A DNA stretch of 64,000 bases from contig CBFFRQ010000020.1 of assembly GCA_965644315.1 (NCBI GenBank), forward strand, positions 1-64,000, written 5' to 3'. Positions 27,953-42,900 of this stretch are shown here, piece after piece. A model generated the notes under the pieces. It was given only the letters and a program-made list of their open reading frames with translations, did no database searches and was not told the DNA's origin. Position 1 is the stretch's first letter. Every line of letters begins with the position of its first letter. Source of the stretch: Caecitellus pseudoparvulus (Eukaryota > Bigyra: Bicosoecida). A program made the translations under genes and the position numbers.

Positions 27953-30900
27953 TCACTCTTCAATGGTTGCTTCAAGTTTCTGCACGACGCTGCGCCGGTT
28001 GGCAGAGTCCCCTCGCCTGCGCCCGAAAATAGAGCTGCGGCCCTTGCCGCCCTTCCGGGCGCTCTTCAGCGCCAGCGCTGCAGCGGAACCTTGTGCATCT
28101 TCCCCAGACATGTCTTGCTGCCCGAATTTGGAGCGGGCGCCAGGACGCACGGCCCTTGAGAAGCGACGCGTCTTCTGGGCCTTGGCCTCTTGCGCCAGCT
28201 CGGCTTGGGCCGTTTGGCGCTGGGTGCCTGCCTTGCGCTTCAGGGCATGCATACGCTGGATAGTGTCTTGCATGTGTGCGTAGTGCTGCTTCAGCTGCTT
28301 CCACAGTGCATCGCTGGGGCGGGAGTTGGGCAGGTCGGCCCCGCTCAGCGTCTTGCGGGAGGCAGCAGCCATCATGAGTGGGTTGTTGTTCATGGCCACA
28401 GACGTCTCCTGCTTCTTTTCCCGCTCGGCACGCACCATGGCATGTTTTGCGCGCTTATCTTTCTTCTTGCCGCCACCCTTGAAGCAGCCCTGGAAGGCGG
28501 CGTCGCCCTTGATCACGGCGTACACCACCAAGGCGATGTACACGAAGGACGCCAGCATGGTGCCCATGACGATGACCAGCAGCGCAATGCGCTGTGCCTC
28601 AAAGAACTCGCCGCCGTTGCCGGCGTCGAAGCGGCCTGACTGGAACATGATGCCGGACACACACACCACGACAGAAACCGAGAGCAAGACGGACTCGACG
28701 ATGTTGTAGTCGGTGATGAACTTCACCCAGCCCTTCTCCAGCCAGAAGGCATCCACGCTCTGGCCCTTGTCCAGCTCCTCCTCCTCCAAGCCGGTGCGCT
28801 TCTTGGTGTTCTTGCGGGCGTCGAAGATTGAGGACTTCTTCAGCAGTCTCTGAATGGCCAGCTCCCGGGAGGACTTCTTCTTCACACCCTCCCAGTATGC
28901 CGCCACAAGCGTTGGCCACTCCATCTTGCCCACGTACGGGGAGTTGATGATGTGCAGGGTGAAAGAGGCGAAGAGCACGACGAGCACCATGGCCAGCTGG
29001 AAGGCTGGGTTGCGCCGGAACATGAGGCCACACAACGCAATGCACAGCTTGCGGGCGATGATGACGAGGTTCCAGTAGTACTTCTCGTAGTGGTAGATGT
29101 AGTACAGGCGCTTGTACATCTTGCGGATGTCGTAGGCTTCCGGGTTTTCACCTCGGTTGTCTCCCTTCTTCATGGCCATGAGCACGATGTCAGATTGGAT
29201 CTTCACGCCGTTGGTCAGCAACACCCGCGTCACGATGGTGGGGTACCCGATGATGTACACGAACACCGCGACGATGGCCCACGGCAGCAGCGTCTCCTGC
29301 ACGCCGCCTGGTAGGCCGCACTCCTCAAATACCACCTCCAGGTACAGGTTACCGTCGTCTGGGTCGGTGGGGTTGCAGTTGAACACATCGAAGGTCGTGC
29401 GGGTCAAGTGCAAGTACAGGAAGTACAGCATCATGAGGGAGGTGGAGATGAGGGTGGGCAGGTGGCGGTTGATGTCCTTCTTGCGGCCCAAGATGCAGCG
29501 CTTGTAAATGACCAGGCTCACGTGGGCCAGCCCGAACAGTGTCAGCGCGGCCAGTGGCAGCGCCATGGTGCCGAACCACTTCATGGGGTACTCCAGATCT
29601 GGCACAGAGCACTCAGGTGCCGTCAGCTCCAGGTTGAAGGAGAAGATGGACAGGAACTGGAACAAGGACAGCAACTCCACTGGCCAAGGCACCTTGGACC
29701 TCGCGAACAGTGCCAGCACCTGGAAGTAGTCCACGATGATGCTGGCCACACCAGTGTGCACCTCCCGCTTGTTCAGGTTGTACGCGACAGCACCCAGCAC
29801 CGTCGCCGCCACCAGGCCACCGACAATGAGCAGCCAAGCATTCTCAGGGCACTCCACGCACTCGCCGCCCAGGCGGTAGTGCCCAGCAGAGCACAGAGCG
29901 CAGCGGATGCCGGTGTACTTGGCAGAGCATTCGTTGGCGCCCGCACAGGCCTCAGGCGGCTCGCAAGGAATGTAGTGAGGGCACACTTCCCGCACTTGCG
30001 GCTCCTGGGTTCCACGGGGGCCACACTCGGGTGCGTTCAGGGTCAAGTTCGTGCGCCACCAGCTTGCCTCAGACCACGGGTCCTCCAGGTTGTTCTCGAA
30101 GCTGCTGCAGTTCGCGCCAAGCTTGCAGCGCATGCAGAACTCGCCCGGCATACCGTAGAAGCCTGGTGTGCAGCGAGTCAGCAACACGTTGCGCTCGCTC
30201 GGCGTGACGCCTTCGATGGTGCCGTTCAGAATCACAGAGATGTTCTGGCTGCCCACACGCACAGGGCTCATGCGGCACTCCAGGAATGGCCCAGCTGGTC
30301 CGAGCTGCCACGAGGATTCTCTGCACGGGATGTCTGACAGCGAGATGTTCACGTCGACACGGGCAGAGCCGAAGTTCTGTCCATACATCTCAAGCAGAGA
30401 TCCGCCCAGGGCATCTGCAGGCTGCGGCTGCACAAACGACACACGAGGCACGTCGTAGTGCATGGTGGAGGCCGCCGGCTGCTGGTCTGCAGACACCAGC
30501 TGAACGGGGATGTTCTCGCCGAAACCAGGAGGCGGACGCACCACAACTTCGTCGTGGTTCCACTGGACAATGCAGGGCCCCGCCACTGAGCGGCAGTCGC
30601 AGAATGCCTCGGATGTCGTCATGCGTGCACCGTACGTGTAGTCTCGCCTGCAGCAGCCTGCGCCGTTGGGTGCGCCACCGAGCCTGCCTGCTGCGCCCTG
30701 GTAAGTCTCGCACGCCCCCGTCACCTCCCCTGTGATGTCGCACTCGGTTGGGCAGAGGGCGCCGTCAGTGGCCAAGCTAGCAGCCGCTGACGTCTGCCGC
30801 AGCGCAGAGCACGTGCGGGTGACGAAGGTGCCGCCAATCTGCACGCCGTACTGCTGGCTGGGGAGGAACAGCTCGTACCGGCTGCCACTTGGGAGGCTGC

Positions 30901-33900
30901 CCAGGTTGGACCCTGAAATGGCCACTGCGGCTGGGCGGCAGCACGTGTCCAAGGTTGTGCCACTCTGCAGCCACTGGAAGCAGCCGTCTGTGGGAACGCT
31001 GGGCACCTCGCTCGGGGGCGTCGTCACTGGTGCTGCGTACGTGAGCGTCAACAACACATTGGCTGGTGCGGAGGCATCTGCCGAAAAGAGTCGGTTGGAG
31101 GGCGGGCCTGTCACCAGCTGCACCGTGAAGGGCCCGCCAGCACCAGGCGGCACAATGAACACCACACGGGTGTGGGACCACTCCAACACAAGCGGATCTG
31201 ATGCCGGGAACTCCTCCTCAAAGCCCGCGCTGGGCAGCGAGAACAGCACACTGCCCGTAGCTGCGAAGTTAGTGCCCAACAGTTCCACCACAGCGGGGCC
31301 TTCCTCAGTGCTGGACGGTGAGAAGGTTGTGCTGCCCCACACAGACGGCCACAGGCTGGCTGCAGCAGCTGCGTATTGGTTGAACATCGCGGTATTGCCT
31401 CGAATGGGACCGGAAGCAACGGCAGACTGCTGCATGGTTGCCCGAGTGTTCATGGGGGGGATGACGCTGCTCCCATCCACAGCAGGCGGCGAGTACGCAA
31501 TGGAGTCAACTCGGGCAGCTGGCAAGGCGGGCGTGTTGCAGTCGCGGGGAACAGATTGGTCCTGCCTGACGTTCGTCAAGCGAACTGCCAAGCAACGCCC
31601 CGCACCTTCCACCGTGTAGCACACGACGCGGGTGGTGGTCCAGTTCGCGGCAGGGCACGCCAGCACATTGCCAGCGACCTCTACACGCGCAAAGTCACGG
31701 GAGACGGCTGCTGTCTCCGGCCAGGCAAACGGGCCGAAGTTTGTCCCTACGATGACCACTTCCTCGCCACCGCGGGTGTTCACCTCGTCCACTTCGGTCC
31801 GCACGGAGGAAGGGCCGGTGTACTTGTACATCCTGAGTGACGTGAGGTGGGGCGGCGCATAGTCCAACTCCACGGAGGGGTTGGGCGCTGACACCTGCCC
31901 GACGACGTCCACGACGATTTGGATGTTGCTGCCCACCCAGTCAGGGGCAAAGAAGGTCAGGTCAGTGTGGCTGCGGCTTTGCACAGACACGACATCGCTC
32001 CAGTATGCGGTTCCGTTCACCAGCGTCGTCGAGAAGTCACTCAGCCTGACGACGGGGTTCAAGCCAAAGTTGCTGCCGCGAATGGTGATGAGGTCACCCG
32101 CAGAGGCACTTTGGCCAGCCGCCTGCGCAGCTGCTTGGGCAGTTGGACTGTCACCAGTGAGCCCCCAGCCCAACACGGTGGGCGCAGGGTAGGTCAGGTT
32201 GCCGATGGTGCCGAGGACAGGCGCCGTGCCGTTGCCATCCAGCACCATGCTGCTTCGAATGACAATGACCTCCACGGTGCCTTCGCCGGGCGGAGCGTCG
32301 CAGACGATCCTTCCAAGCACAACCTGTCCAGAATCCACGGAAATTGTCGAGGACTGTGTCGGCCCAGTGCCATACGGAGCAGGGGAGGCATCAGCACTGC
32401 CGCCGCCATTGCCGCAAGGTGACAGGATGCTGCCACGCCTGAAGTACGTCTTGACTTGGGGAACTGCATCAGAGGCCGGGCCGAGGTTCGTGGCCACGAT
32501 GCTCACCTTGAAGCCACCAGCAGTTGAGAAGCCAGCGAGGGGCGTCACGCTGCGCACGGAGGGGTTATCGTTGGAGAAGAACACGGAGGTGGACGTTTGT
32601 CCCAGCGTGTTCACCCACACTCGCCCTGTGCGCATTCTCAATGCAAAGCGAGCGAAGGTGTGGCTGCGCACGACTGCGCTGCCAGTCAAGTTGCACGCAG
32701 CATTTGCGGCATCCATGTCTGCCCGGCTCACCAGCGCTGACGGGTGAGCAGCAATGCCTGGAAGCCTGCCTTCTGTGTCGTTCGCGGCCAAGAACAGGGA
32801 CACGCTGTCGCGCCCGTTGCCGAAGTTGTAGCCTGACGCTTCGATGATGGTGCATAGCGGGTCAACGTTTCCAAGGCCCAGGTTGGCGATGGCCACTTCG
32901 TCCAACACCGCCAGCGAGTCAACGACGGGCGGGGAGTAGTGGAACACCATGGCGTTGGAGTCAGTGTCGGCCACGCGCACGAACACCTGCACATCACGTC
33001 CCGCACCGGGAGGCGACAGGAAGTCCACCTGCGTGGAAGTCGTCGTGCCCACCTTGGTTGCGGTGGAGAGACCTGTGGTGGTGGAAGCCTTGGGCACTCC
33101 ACGGAACATGACCTGGGGAGGTACCTTCTCGTATCCGAAGTTTGCACCCACAAGGCGGAAACGCACACCCCCCACCGTGGCATTGCCAGTTTCGTCCAAA
33201 GTGTCAATCAGCTCCAAACGGTCAACTCTGGGGACATCGTAGGCGAGGGTCGTTTGGGCGGCACCCGTCACCTGCGATGTCTGCGTGGCAACACGCACGA
33301 CGACGGCGAGGCCGCCGCCGACACCAGGGGCACTCAAGCACGTGATTTGCGAGTGGGGGATGGTAATGGTCAAGTCCGTGCACACAAAGCGCCCAGTGTC
33401 GCTTGACGGGCCGTACGTGATGCCGCCGATGATGCCCGACAAGTCGGTCAGGTTCCCACCCAAGTTCCGGCCGTTCACGATGATGGTGTCGCCTCCACCC
33501 GTGGACAGGGTGCTGACGTTCACGCCTGCTCGCTGCACGTACACTGACGTGACTTCAGGTCGCAGGTACCCGTAGGAGGGTGCCCGGCTGGCCTGCCCGT
33601 CGATGACTGCGGTCCAGCGCAAGTCACCGCCAGCGCCAGAGACAGTCCTGCACTGGATCAGTGTGTGTGCCACCACCACGGAGCAATTGACGGCTGCAAA
33701 TTCAGTGGGGTACGGTTCCCCGCTGAGCCGCCTGGAGCCAGCTCCGCCCGTTTCCTCGTCATCGTCACTGGCGAGGCGGTACGTCACGGAGTCCAGTCGG
33801 GCAGATCCCAGCGGGCCAAAGTTGCTGCCCGCCAGGAACACTTCTTCGTCTCCCGGCGTCGCGCTTGCAGCTCCATCGCCGTAAACCTGACCAAGGATGG

Positions 33901-36900
33901 GTGGGGCGTAGTGCAGCGTGTCCAAGGCCACCTGCCCAGTCCACTGTGTGGAGCACAGGGTCCCCGACGCATCACACACAGTGATGCCAATTTGCACGTC
34001 GTGCTCCCTTCCAGACCCAGGCACTGTTGCACATTCAAGCGTGCCAGCTTGGGGCACACGGCAGTCGTTGGACTCATACCTGTACACTGCATCAGTGGAC
34101 CAGTTGCCCTGGGAAACATGAGCCAGCTCGTACTGAGACACAGATGCGTTGGGTGCAAGCAAGAAGCTGCCGTAACGCATGCGGTACGTGACGGCCAGGG
34201 TTGCCGGCAAGGCAATGGTCGCAGGGCCGAGGTGGCGACCCTGCATGGCGATGACAGTGCCGCCACGGGTCGCGCCGCCCTCCACAGCACCAGCCGCCTC
34301 GTCAATGGGCTTGCTGGTCTGAATGAACTCAGGCGGCACGTACGATGTTGCATCAGCTGATGCTGACACCGCAGGTGTACCGGCAACCGTCAGCCTCCAC
34401 ACGTGCCCTGCGCCAATGCCAGGGACAGACTGGCACAACACACGCGTGTGGCCGCACTCCAGGGCACATCGCGTCGCATCCAGGAAGAATTCAGTGCCAT
34501 TGGGGCCATACGTGGCGGAGATGGCATGGGTGCCGCCCGCGGGCCCAAAGTTTGCCCCTTCAATGGCAACAGTGCTGCTGCCGTCCGTGTCCAGCTGCTG
34601 TTCTGCTGTGCCGCCAGGGAGAGTCGCGAGCGACACAGCGCAGGACAACTCCTCGTCAGTAATCTCCCCCACACGCAGCACCGAGACAGACGGGGGTCTG
34701 TATGAAGACGGCAACAGGCGCGGCGGGCTTGAGATGCCGCCAACACTGACTGTGAAGGTGTGGTCTCGGCCCACACCAGGTACAGTGACACACTGCAGCT
34801 TCGTGTGGGGAACAGTAATGCTACAAGACACCGCAGTGTACAGTGGGGTGTTCCCGGGGATAATGTACGTGACGGTAGGTGCGCCGTCTGCGTCGCTAAC
34901 CACACCCGGCCCGAAGTTCGTGCCCGTCAAGACGAGGGCATCCCCGCCGGTTGTCTCAGCATTCGTGAAGGACGCATCGGCAAGTGTGAGGATGGCGGGC
35001 GCAGCATGCGAGACCAAGTGTGGAGCAGCCGTCGTGAAGTCGGCCGGTTCGGCGAAGTCAGGCAAGCCTGCAGGGGACGTGAAGCGCACCCGCACAGCAA
35101 GGTCCGCACCAACGCCCTCAACAGTGCTGCAGTTCATGAGTGTGTTGCCCAAGTCGCTCGCGTCCTCCAGCACCGCGCAATCCGTCGCAGTGTACTTGGA
35201 GCCGTCAGCGCCACCATACGTCACCATGGGGACTGCGCGAGGCGCTGACGGGTTTTGCTGGTGGAAGGACTTGGTGAAGCCGAAGTTCCTGCCAGTCAGG
35301 AGCAGAGTGCTGCCTCCGGCGGTGGGCAAGGCGTTCGCCGGGCCAGGCGCCGCGGCGCCATCCTGCACCTGCACTCGCGTGACTGTGACATCGTTGATGT
35401 CTGTCAAGTTCACCCGCACGTCGCAGAAAGCCTGCAGGTTGGTTGGGTCGCGCACAAGAATGCTAGCTGTCAATCGCTGGGCATGTTCAAAGTCTGCGCT
35501 GGAGAAGGCCAGCACGACGAGGTTGAACCGTTCAAGGACAGCGTCGTACTTCACGCCGAAGATGTCTCGCCCAGAGCTGTCCTTCGTGTTAGCCACGGCC
35601 ACCAAGGAAAGCTCGCCAATGGTCCGGTTCACTTGGGTGAGGTCCTCGTCCGACACGCTGAGAGCGCCGACCAGCAGCTCCGTCGTTTCGACGCGCTCAG
35701 GAATGGAGAACGGCTGCAGTCCACAGACAGGCGCCTCGTCCACGTCTTGCACATCGACCTGAATCGTCCCTGCCGAGGACAAGCCGCCATCAGAAGCTGT
35801 CACGCTCAGCGTGAAGGTCGGGGAGGGCCCTTCGAAGTTCAAAGCGTTCGGCGCGGCATCTGCGCGCAGCTTCACAAGGTAGTGTGTGAGAGTCCCGCCC
35901 CCCGCCAAAGCAGATGCTGCATCGGAAAATGATGTCGCAGAAGCGACGGAGGTGCCGATGACTTCCAGCTCGAAGACATCGCTCTCTGGCGCAGCGAGCG
36001 TGAGGCTCAGGGGCATCCCATCCTCGTCGGGATCACGCCACGTCAGGTTTGCCAGGACAGAGCCTGGAGGCGTGTTCTCGTCCGGGGTGAGGGAGGCTTG
36101 CAGGCCGGCGTCCGGCACCTCTGGCATATTTGCCACATCCACTACTACCGTGTTGACGACAGTGACGGAGTCCTCTGCATCTGGGGGATGGTCTGTGATG
36201 AACACGTCGAGTATCACCTGAGGGGTGAGCTCGAAGTTAAGCATGGACGAGTTCACTTGCAGCTGCCCAGACTGTGGAGCCATGTCTTGGACATCTAGGA
36301 GGCGCCCACCACGGGGAGTCACATCCCGAACGCGGAAGGTGACATCATCACCGTCCGCGTCGGTGGCGACTAGGAGTGGAGAAATGGCCGCGCCAAGCAA
36401 AGAGTTTTCATCCACGGATCGGGCCACACCAGCATTCGAAAGCACAGGTGGGCGGTTTTGGTTCGAAATGGTGACATTGACTTGCGCGGAAATGGTGAGA
36501 CCTTCACCATCGGCAACCTCCACGACCAGCGTGTGCACCTCAGACGAGGAGAGGTCTGCAAGGTCATTCACGACAACCACTTGTCCAGTAGCATCAACAG
36601 ACAAGTTTGCGCTTGTGGAGCTGATCAAAGTAAAAGTAAGCGTATCTCCCGCGTCTTCATCAACAGCTGCCAGCGGGTCGCCCACTCCGACACCCGCGGT
36701 CGTCAGCTCTGCAACTGTGCGCTGGAACGTCTCAGACGGATCCCATGTCGGGTTGTCATTTTCATCGGCAAGTTCCACGAGGATCCATACAGACCGGGTT
36801 TGGTTGCTGCCAGTGGGGTCCGTTGCAGCAGCTTCCACCCACACGAGTGGCTCCGATACGGGCTGGCCTTCGTAATTCAAGGCGGCAGTATCCAGGATTT

Positions 36901-39900
36901 CCAGCGACCACTCACGCACGGTGACATTGAAATACTCCTCTATCAACACCCCCTGGCCAATGATGGTTGAGTTTGAGTTGACATCAAACGTAACGTTTTG
37001 CTGCACGTACGACGCGTTGACCGTCTCCACGAAAGAGCTTGGCAGAGTCAAGCCCACTGCGCTTACGCCGCGCACGATGCCGTCGTTCGCATTGGTCGCA
37101 GGCAGGGAGAGTTGAACCGCGTCACCTTCATCGTCTGTCGCCTGTAGATACCCAAACACAGTTCCAGCTGGTGTGTGTTCGCTAAGTACGACTCGGTTGC
37201 AAGCAAACTGCTTGCTGCCGCCGAACACTTCGCCATTTTGCGCTGCAGTGTACACTGGCTTGTTGTAGGTGGACCTAGTGTCAAAGTAGCACCTTCTCGC
37301 GTACGGCGAGGAGCCGCTGTTGTGCGTGGATGCATAGTACACAAACCCTCTGCATGTCTGGGAGGCAGCGCAGTCAGCCTGGCATTGTGCTGCGTTTGCA
37401 CGGTCAGACGGGAAGGGCGAGCCAAAGCGCACATCCAGCTCTGATTCAACGCCGGGGGTCGGGAAGCTAACATCAGCGGTGCCAGACAGAGAAAAACCAC
37501 CACTTGGCTCGTATCCCCAACCTGCATGCATGGCCCACGGGGTGTCCCAAGCCGTGAAGGAGGAAGAGTTGCATCTGAACAACGGCCTGTCATTGCGATC
37601 TGTGATGTTAACCTGTACGTTCATGGTATCTTGCAGCGGCTCAGTGTCATCGCCATCGCGAATGCGAAGCACGAGGTCAAACTGCTGCGTGGACTCAAAG
37701 TCGATGACGTCGTTTGCGACAGCGAGCTCTGCGGTGGTCTTGATGGAAGGGATCGTGGAGTTGGCATCGTCGGGATCTGGCACAAGGATGGTTTCCTCCT
37801 TTGCTTCGATTTTGAAGGGGGCACCCAGAGCAGCGCTGCTGCCACCAGCACCAGCCAAAGCTGCGTACTGCGCAGTCGGTCCCGCCACAGAGCCAGGCGA
37901 CACGCGGTTTTGGTTTCCCGAGACAATGATGACTTCAATTCCTTGCTCGTCCAGAGGCAGGGCGGCGACGTCTTGATCGGTGAAATCGATGGCCGTGATG
38001 ACGGTGTCAGGTGGCGTGTTCTCCTGGATAGAGAAGGTGTATGGAGGACTGTCGTCAAGCCACTCTGGTGCCTCATTCACGTTCTGCAACCGAACGGTGA
38101 CGTTCATGACTGTGACTCCGATGGGGAAGCCGTTTCCCCGCCCTCCATCATCAGTCACTTGCACTTCCAGCAGGAAGCTGGTGTCCTCTTCATAATCGAA
38201 AGCTTCATCGCCGGCACTCGACACGGTGATGGCACCGGTGGTCGAGGCCATGTCCAGCCATGCAAGGTACTTTGCAGGGTATGTTGCCAACGCGGCGTAC
38301 GTCAACGTATCGCCGTCTTCGTCTGTTGCAGCTAGAGTGCCAACCGCCGAGCCTTGGGCAGAGTTCTCGATGACAGTCAGGCTCTGCGACGCCGACACGC
38401 TGGGAGGGTCATTGGCATCGAGGACGTGGATGTTGATGAGGGCTGTCGCCTGGAACTCAGTGTCGTTGACCATGGCCAGAAGTGAGAAAGAGTTCAGGGC
38501 CGGGTTTTCGTAGTCAAGGAGGTTGGGCTTCGTCGTCACGAGCTGTGCTGTTGACCGCGTCCCGACGGTGGGAAGGGACTGCACGTCAAACTGATCAACA
38601 GCGTCGGTGATGATGACGGACCATGCCAGGTCGTCACCGTCTTGGTCTGTGCCATTCAGTGGCCAAATGGCCAAAGGTGCTCCGACTATGCCGTTCTCAT
38701 ACACATATGCATCTTGCGGCGACAGCTCCGGCGGGTCATTCTTGTTGATGATGTTGATGCGAACAACCCGGGTCACGTTCAGGGGCGGGTAGCCATCATC
38801 CAGAGCCATGATTGTGACGTTGTACTCTGCCTGCTCCTCAAAATCAGGGGGGTTACGCACCCGGAACTGGCCAGAGCAGGCACCGATGGAGAACGTGTTG
38901 TGGTCGTTGCCTGCCACAATGGAAAACAGCACTAGTTGGCCGTCGTCTTCGTCAGAGCCTTCGATAGGAGTGCCCACCTTTGTGTTCACAGGAGCTTCTT
39001 CAATGATGGACCGCACTGGGTTGTCCTCCAGAACGGGGTGGTCGTTGATGTCCCGCACTTGGAAGTAGGGCAGAGCCAAGGAGCTCAGCCTGCCGTCGCT
39101 GACCTCTACCCCTGCCGCCAGGAAAGCCGTGGACACAGACAGGTCATCAGTGCGATTGCGGTAGAGTTCGCGCAGGTACTCGTAGTTCAAGAACGTCGGG
39201 TCTGCCACATACACCTCCCCAGTGGAAGCATTGACCGCCAGGACGTTTCCGACGTTGCCCGAGATGATCGTGAAAGACAATCCACAGGTTGCCAGATCTG
39301 GGCAGTCTCCGTCTTGGGCATTCAAATCCGCGACCACGGTGCCAAACGGCAAGTTCTCGTCAATCACCGTGAACGGGCCTGAGGCACGGGGAGGCTCTTC
39401 GACATTCAGCAGCTCCACGTTGGCTGTCACGACGTCCACAGCGGAAGCCTGAGATGCCCATGCCTTCATGTGCATGGTTGCCACCACTGCATCGACGCGC
39501 TGGTCCCACCCCCAACCATGGTTGATCCAGACGACACGCTGGGGTGAATGGCTGGAGCCGATGCGCCGTGATGCCGCCCACATGCGGGTGTGGGTCTCGT
39601 TGTAGGCGTACGCAACTCCGCCGTAGTTCACATAACTGTAGTAGCCACACATCTGGGGTGTCGTTCCTTTCATGTCAAAGCGGAAGCCTTGGCCTGCACC
39701 GGTGTTCACTTGCGCAAGCACTTGCACCTGCCCGGGCAATCGGCCCAAGTCATGCCTCACCTCCGCATGGGCGAGGGAGTGTGAGTGCAGATCAAATGGT
39801 GGGTGCTCGTAGCTCGGCGGGTTCACGTCATCATCCGCCCGCCATGCCTGGACACGCAGTGCCACAGTCAGCGTCTCGGATGGCATCGCCTGCCCACCCC

Positions 39901-42900
39901 ATGCATCCCCAGTTCGCAGGGCGTAACCCACTCCCACTCGAGTTGTTGGCAAGTGAGTGCGCACCATGTAGTCGTTGTATGCGTACACCACAGCGCCATG
40001 CCGGTACTCCCAGTTGCCGTTGTCGACTTGAGCACTGCCGACAGCTTCGAAGACGAAGCCCGCGTTCCAGCCGTCAAGGAACTTAGCCAGCACTCGCACG
40101 CGCCCAGGAAGCTCGCCAAGGTTGTGCCACACAACTTGATAGGAACCTCGGTTTTTGTGAGCGTACGCTGTGAACCAGCCTGAGTCGAAATCGGGCGGAA
40201 TCTCGGGCGCCGCGGTCACTTTGACTTCCACCATGTGGGAACGCTGCTCCCACGCTTCCCGCGTGACGACGCCACCCTCATAGATGCCTCCCCAGCCTTG
40301 ACCAGTGTTCCAAGCTGAACCTATGCCAGACCGCTTGTGGACGGTCGGCGCCCACAAGCGGACACCTTCGCGACCCCACCCAAAGTGCACCCCGCCATAC
40401 CTGAAGAGGTAGTGAGCATCGTGCACAAACACGCCCGGCGTGCCATGCATGATGAAGCCCTTGTTGGGGCCATCCACTGCTCGCACTTGAACAGTGACAC
40501 GCAAGGAGGCGGGGTCTTGGTCAACCAAGTGGGGGATTTCAGTGAATGACAGCTGCCCGGCTTGGGAACCAAACTTTACCCACCCACTGTCGTACAAGGC
40601 GCGTTCACCCGCGACCTGCACTTGGAAGGTTTGCGAAGTTTCGAAGTCCAGGCGCTCAGACTTATGCACGACGATGCTGCCAGTAGCGCCATCCACGACA
40701 AAGGGTGCATCTGAGGCTGCGTTCACGACGTAGAAGCCACCCACTCGGGCGCCAGGCTCCAAGGCAAGGGGGACGTTCGCTTCAGACAGAGGGGCCGAAT
40801 TCTCGGGAAGTGTAACGTTCTGCTCACGGCAAGTGAACAAGGTGGAGGTCCGGGCCACTTCGCCTGAGGAGGCGCTCTGCACTGAGGAAGTGATGAAGGA
40901 GGCTGCAGATGTCTCGTTGCCGTCGGGCCGCCGCTTGCCGATGGCGGACCAAGAAATGGACCCACCGATCTCCCCGGTTGTGTCAAGATCCCCGACTGGT
41001 GCCGCAGAGGACTCCAGCGCCCCCAACCCTCTGATGCCCACCTTTTGCAGAGCGCCTTCCAAAATAGTCGTGTTCACGGGCGACAGCAAGTCCACGCTGA
41101 CATGGTCATACCAATCGTGGTACGAAAACCAGTTATAAATGCCCACCGTCCCGTTCAGAATGGCATCAGGGTCCATGTCCCAGAAGTCCACGAAGACTCG
41201 GTTCTCGATCTTCACAACGATGTGCCGGCCACGAACTGTGACTTGCCATGGGGCCCAGATTCGCTTCGGAGGAAGGCTGATCTCAGCATCACTCAAATGA
41301 ACAAGGCAATTCGTCGGGTTGCCAGCGACCATTTTGTAGAAGCACACGTAGCTGCCACCGCCCAAGTCTAACTGGGCGTAAACGCGGTAGTATGTATCGT
41401 TTGACGCAACACGGAACGTGACGCTTCCGTGCCTCTCATGTGTGTACATCCACGTGTTGAACTGGTAGTCACGCCAGGAGCTCATGGCGACGGGGTCCGC
41501 ATAGTAGGCATGAACCCCACCCCACCTTTGGGGATTTGAGCCTTGAGAAGCGCTGTTTCGACTGCGCTCTGTGGACCAACCAATGCCTGCAACATCTGAG
41601 TGCAAAGGAGAGCCCCATGCGCGGCCCACTTGGTGAAGCCTGCTGTGCTCAATGAAGAACTTGCCTGACACGCTCTCTGTGCGGACGCCTTCGTGGTTCT
41701 GCACCCACTTCGCACCCAGCTCAGCCTCCGCCTCCCTGCAGCACATGACATACGTATCTTGGTACGTGCTGAAGAAAGCGTCATTGTTAGTCTGAGATGG
41801 CTCCACATTCTCGAAGAAGTCGCACGCCTCTTGGTTTGTGTGGCCGCGCCCAATGGCCATCCACGTGTCCCGGCCTGCCAGAGCCAAGTATGCTCGCCCA
41901 TCCCGAGACTTGCCGTTGAATCGCAGCCAGCCGTAGGGGTGTCCGCTGTACCATTTTCCCGTGCACACCTCCTCGGCAGGGCACAGCTGGGCCTTCTGCT
42001 GCGCACAAGTCTCACGAGCCATGTCCCATGTGGAGAAGGGGTGGTGCTGAAAGTAACCAAGCCCAGGCGCTGCGATCACGGTCCGGCGAAGCGTGTCATG
42101 GTAGTAGCGTGTGACGAAGTTCTCCAAGTACACCTGCTGTCGCAAGGGTCTCATGTTCTGGGCAGCGATCATGACAGTCTCGCCTTCAGCAACAGAGTCG
42201 ATGAACGCCGCGAATGTCTCCGCATGTCCAGGGCCGCTCATGGGGAACTGCTGCACTGACGACACCACGGCATTCTCCTGGTCAACAACTGCCACTTTCA
42301 GTCCAGAGAATGTTGGGTCATACACCCCTGACGGCTCCAAGGCTTGGCCATTGACCAACAGCTTCGCATAAGTGGACGCGATGCTCTGGACAAACACACG
42401 CCTGACGCGAATGGCATCCGTGTTACCAGCATCTGCATGACCGCCAAACCTGAACCGAACATACCGGGCTAGAACTGGGGTAAGTTCGGTTGCAAACAAC
42501 TCCTCACGGACAATGTCAGAGCCATCGGCAGCTGCCAGAGTCGCAAACGGCGTCCAAGGCCCAGATGATCCCAGGCTATGTTCAACCTCCAATGTCTCGC
42601 CAGGCAAGGCAACAGCCAAGTCAAACCTGGCCCCCACTTGTGTGAACGACTGCGGTGACCCCAAGTCGATTACTAAGGACTGCTCAGATTGCCCCGTGCC
42701 AGGCGAAAAGGTCCACCCAGCCAGATCATCGGGGGGCTGGACAAAGCCAAGCAGGTGCCCTTCTGCAGCTCCCGGCGTAGGCGACGAATCAGAAGCTTGG
42801 AAGCTGGAGGAGGCACTGACCGAGGCAAGCATGCTGATTTGGTTGATGCTCTGTTCCTGGGGCATGGGGAACTCCACCACGTAGCCTCGCACTGAGTTTG

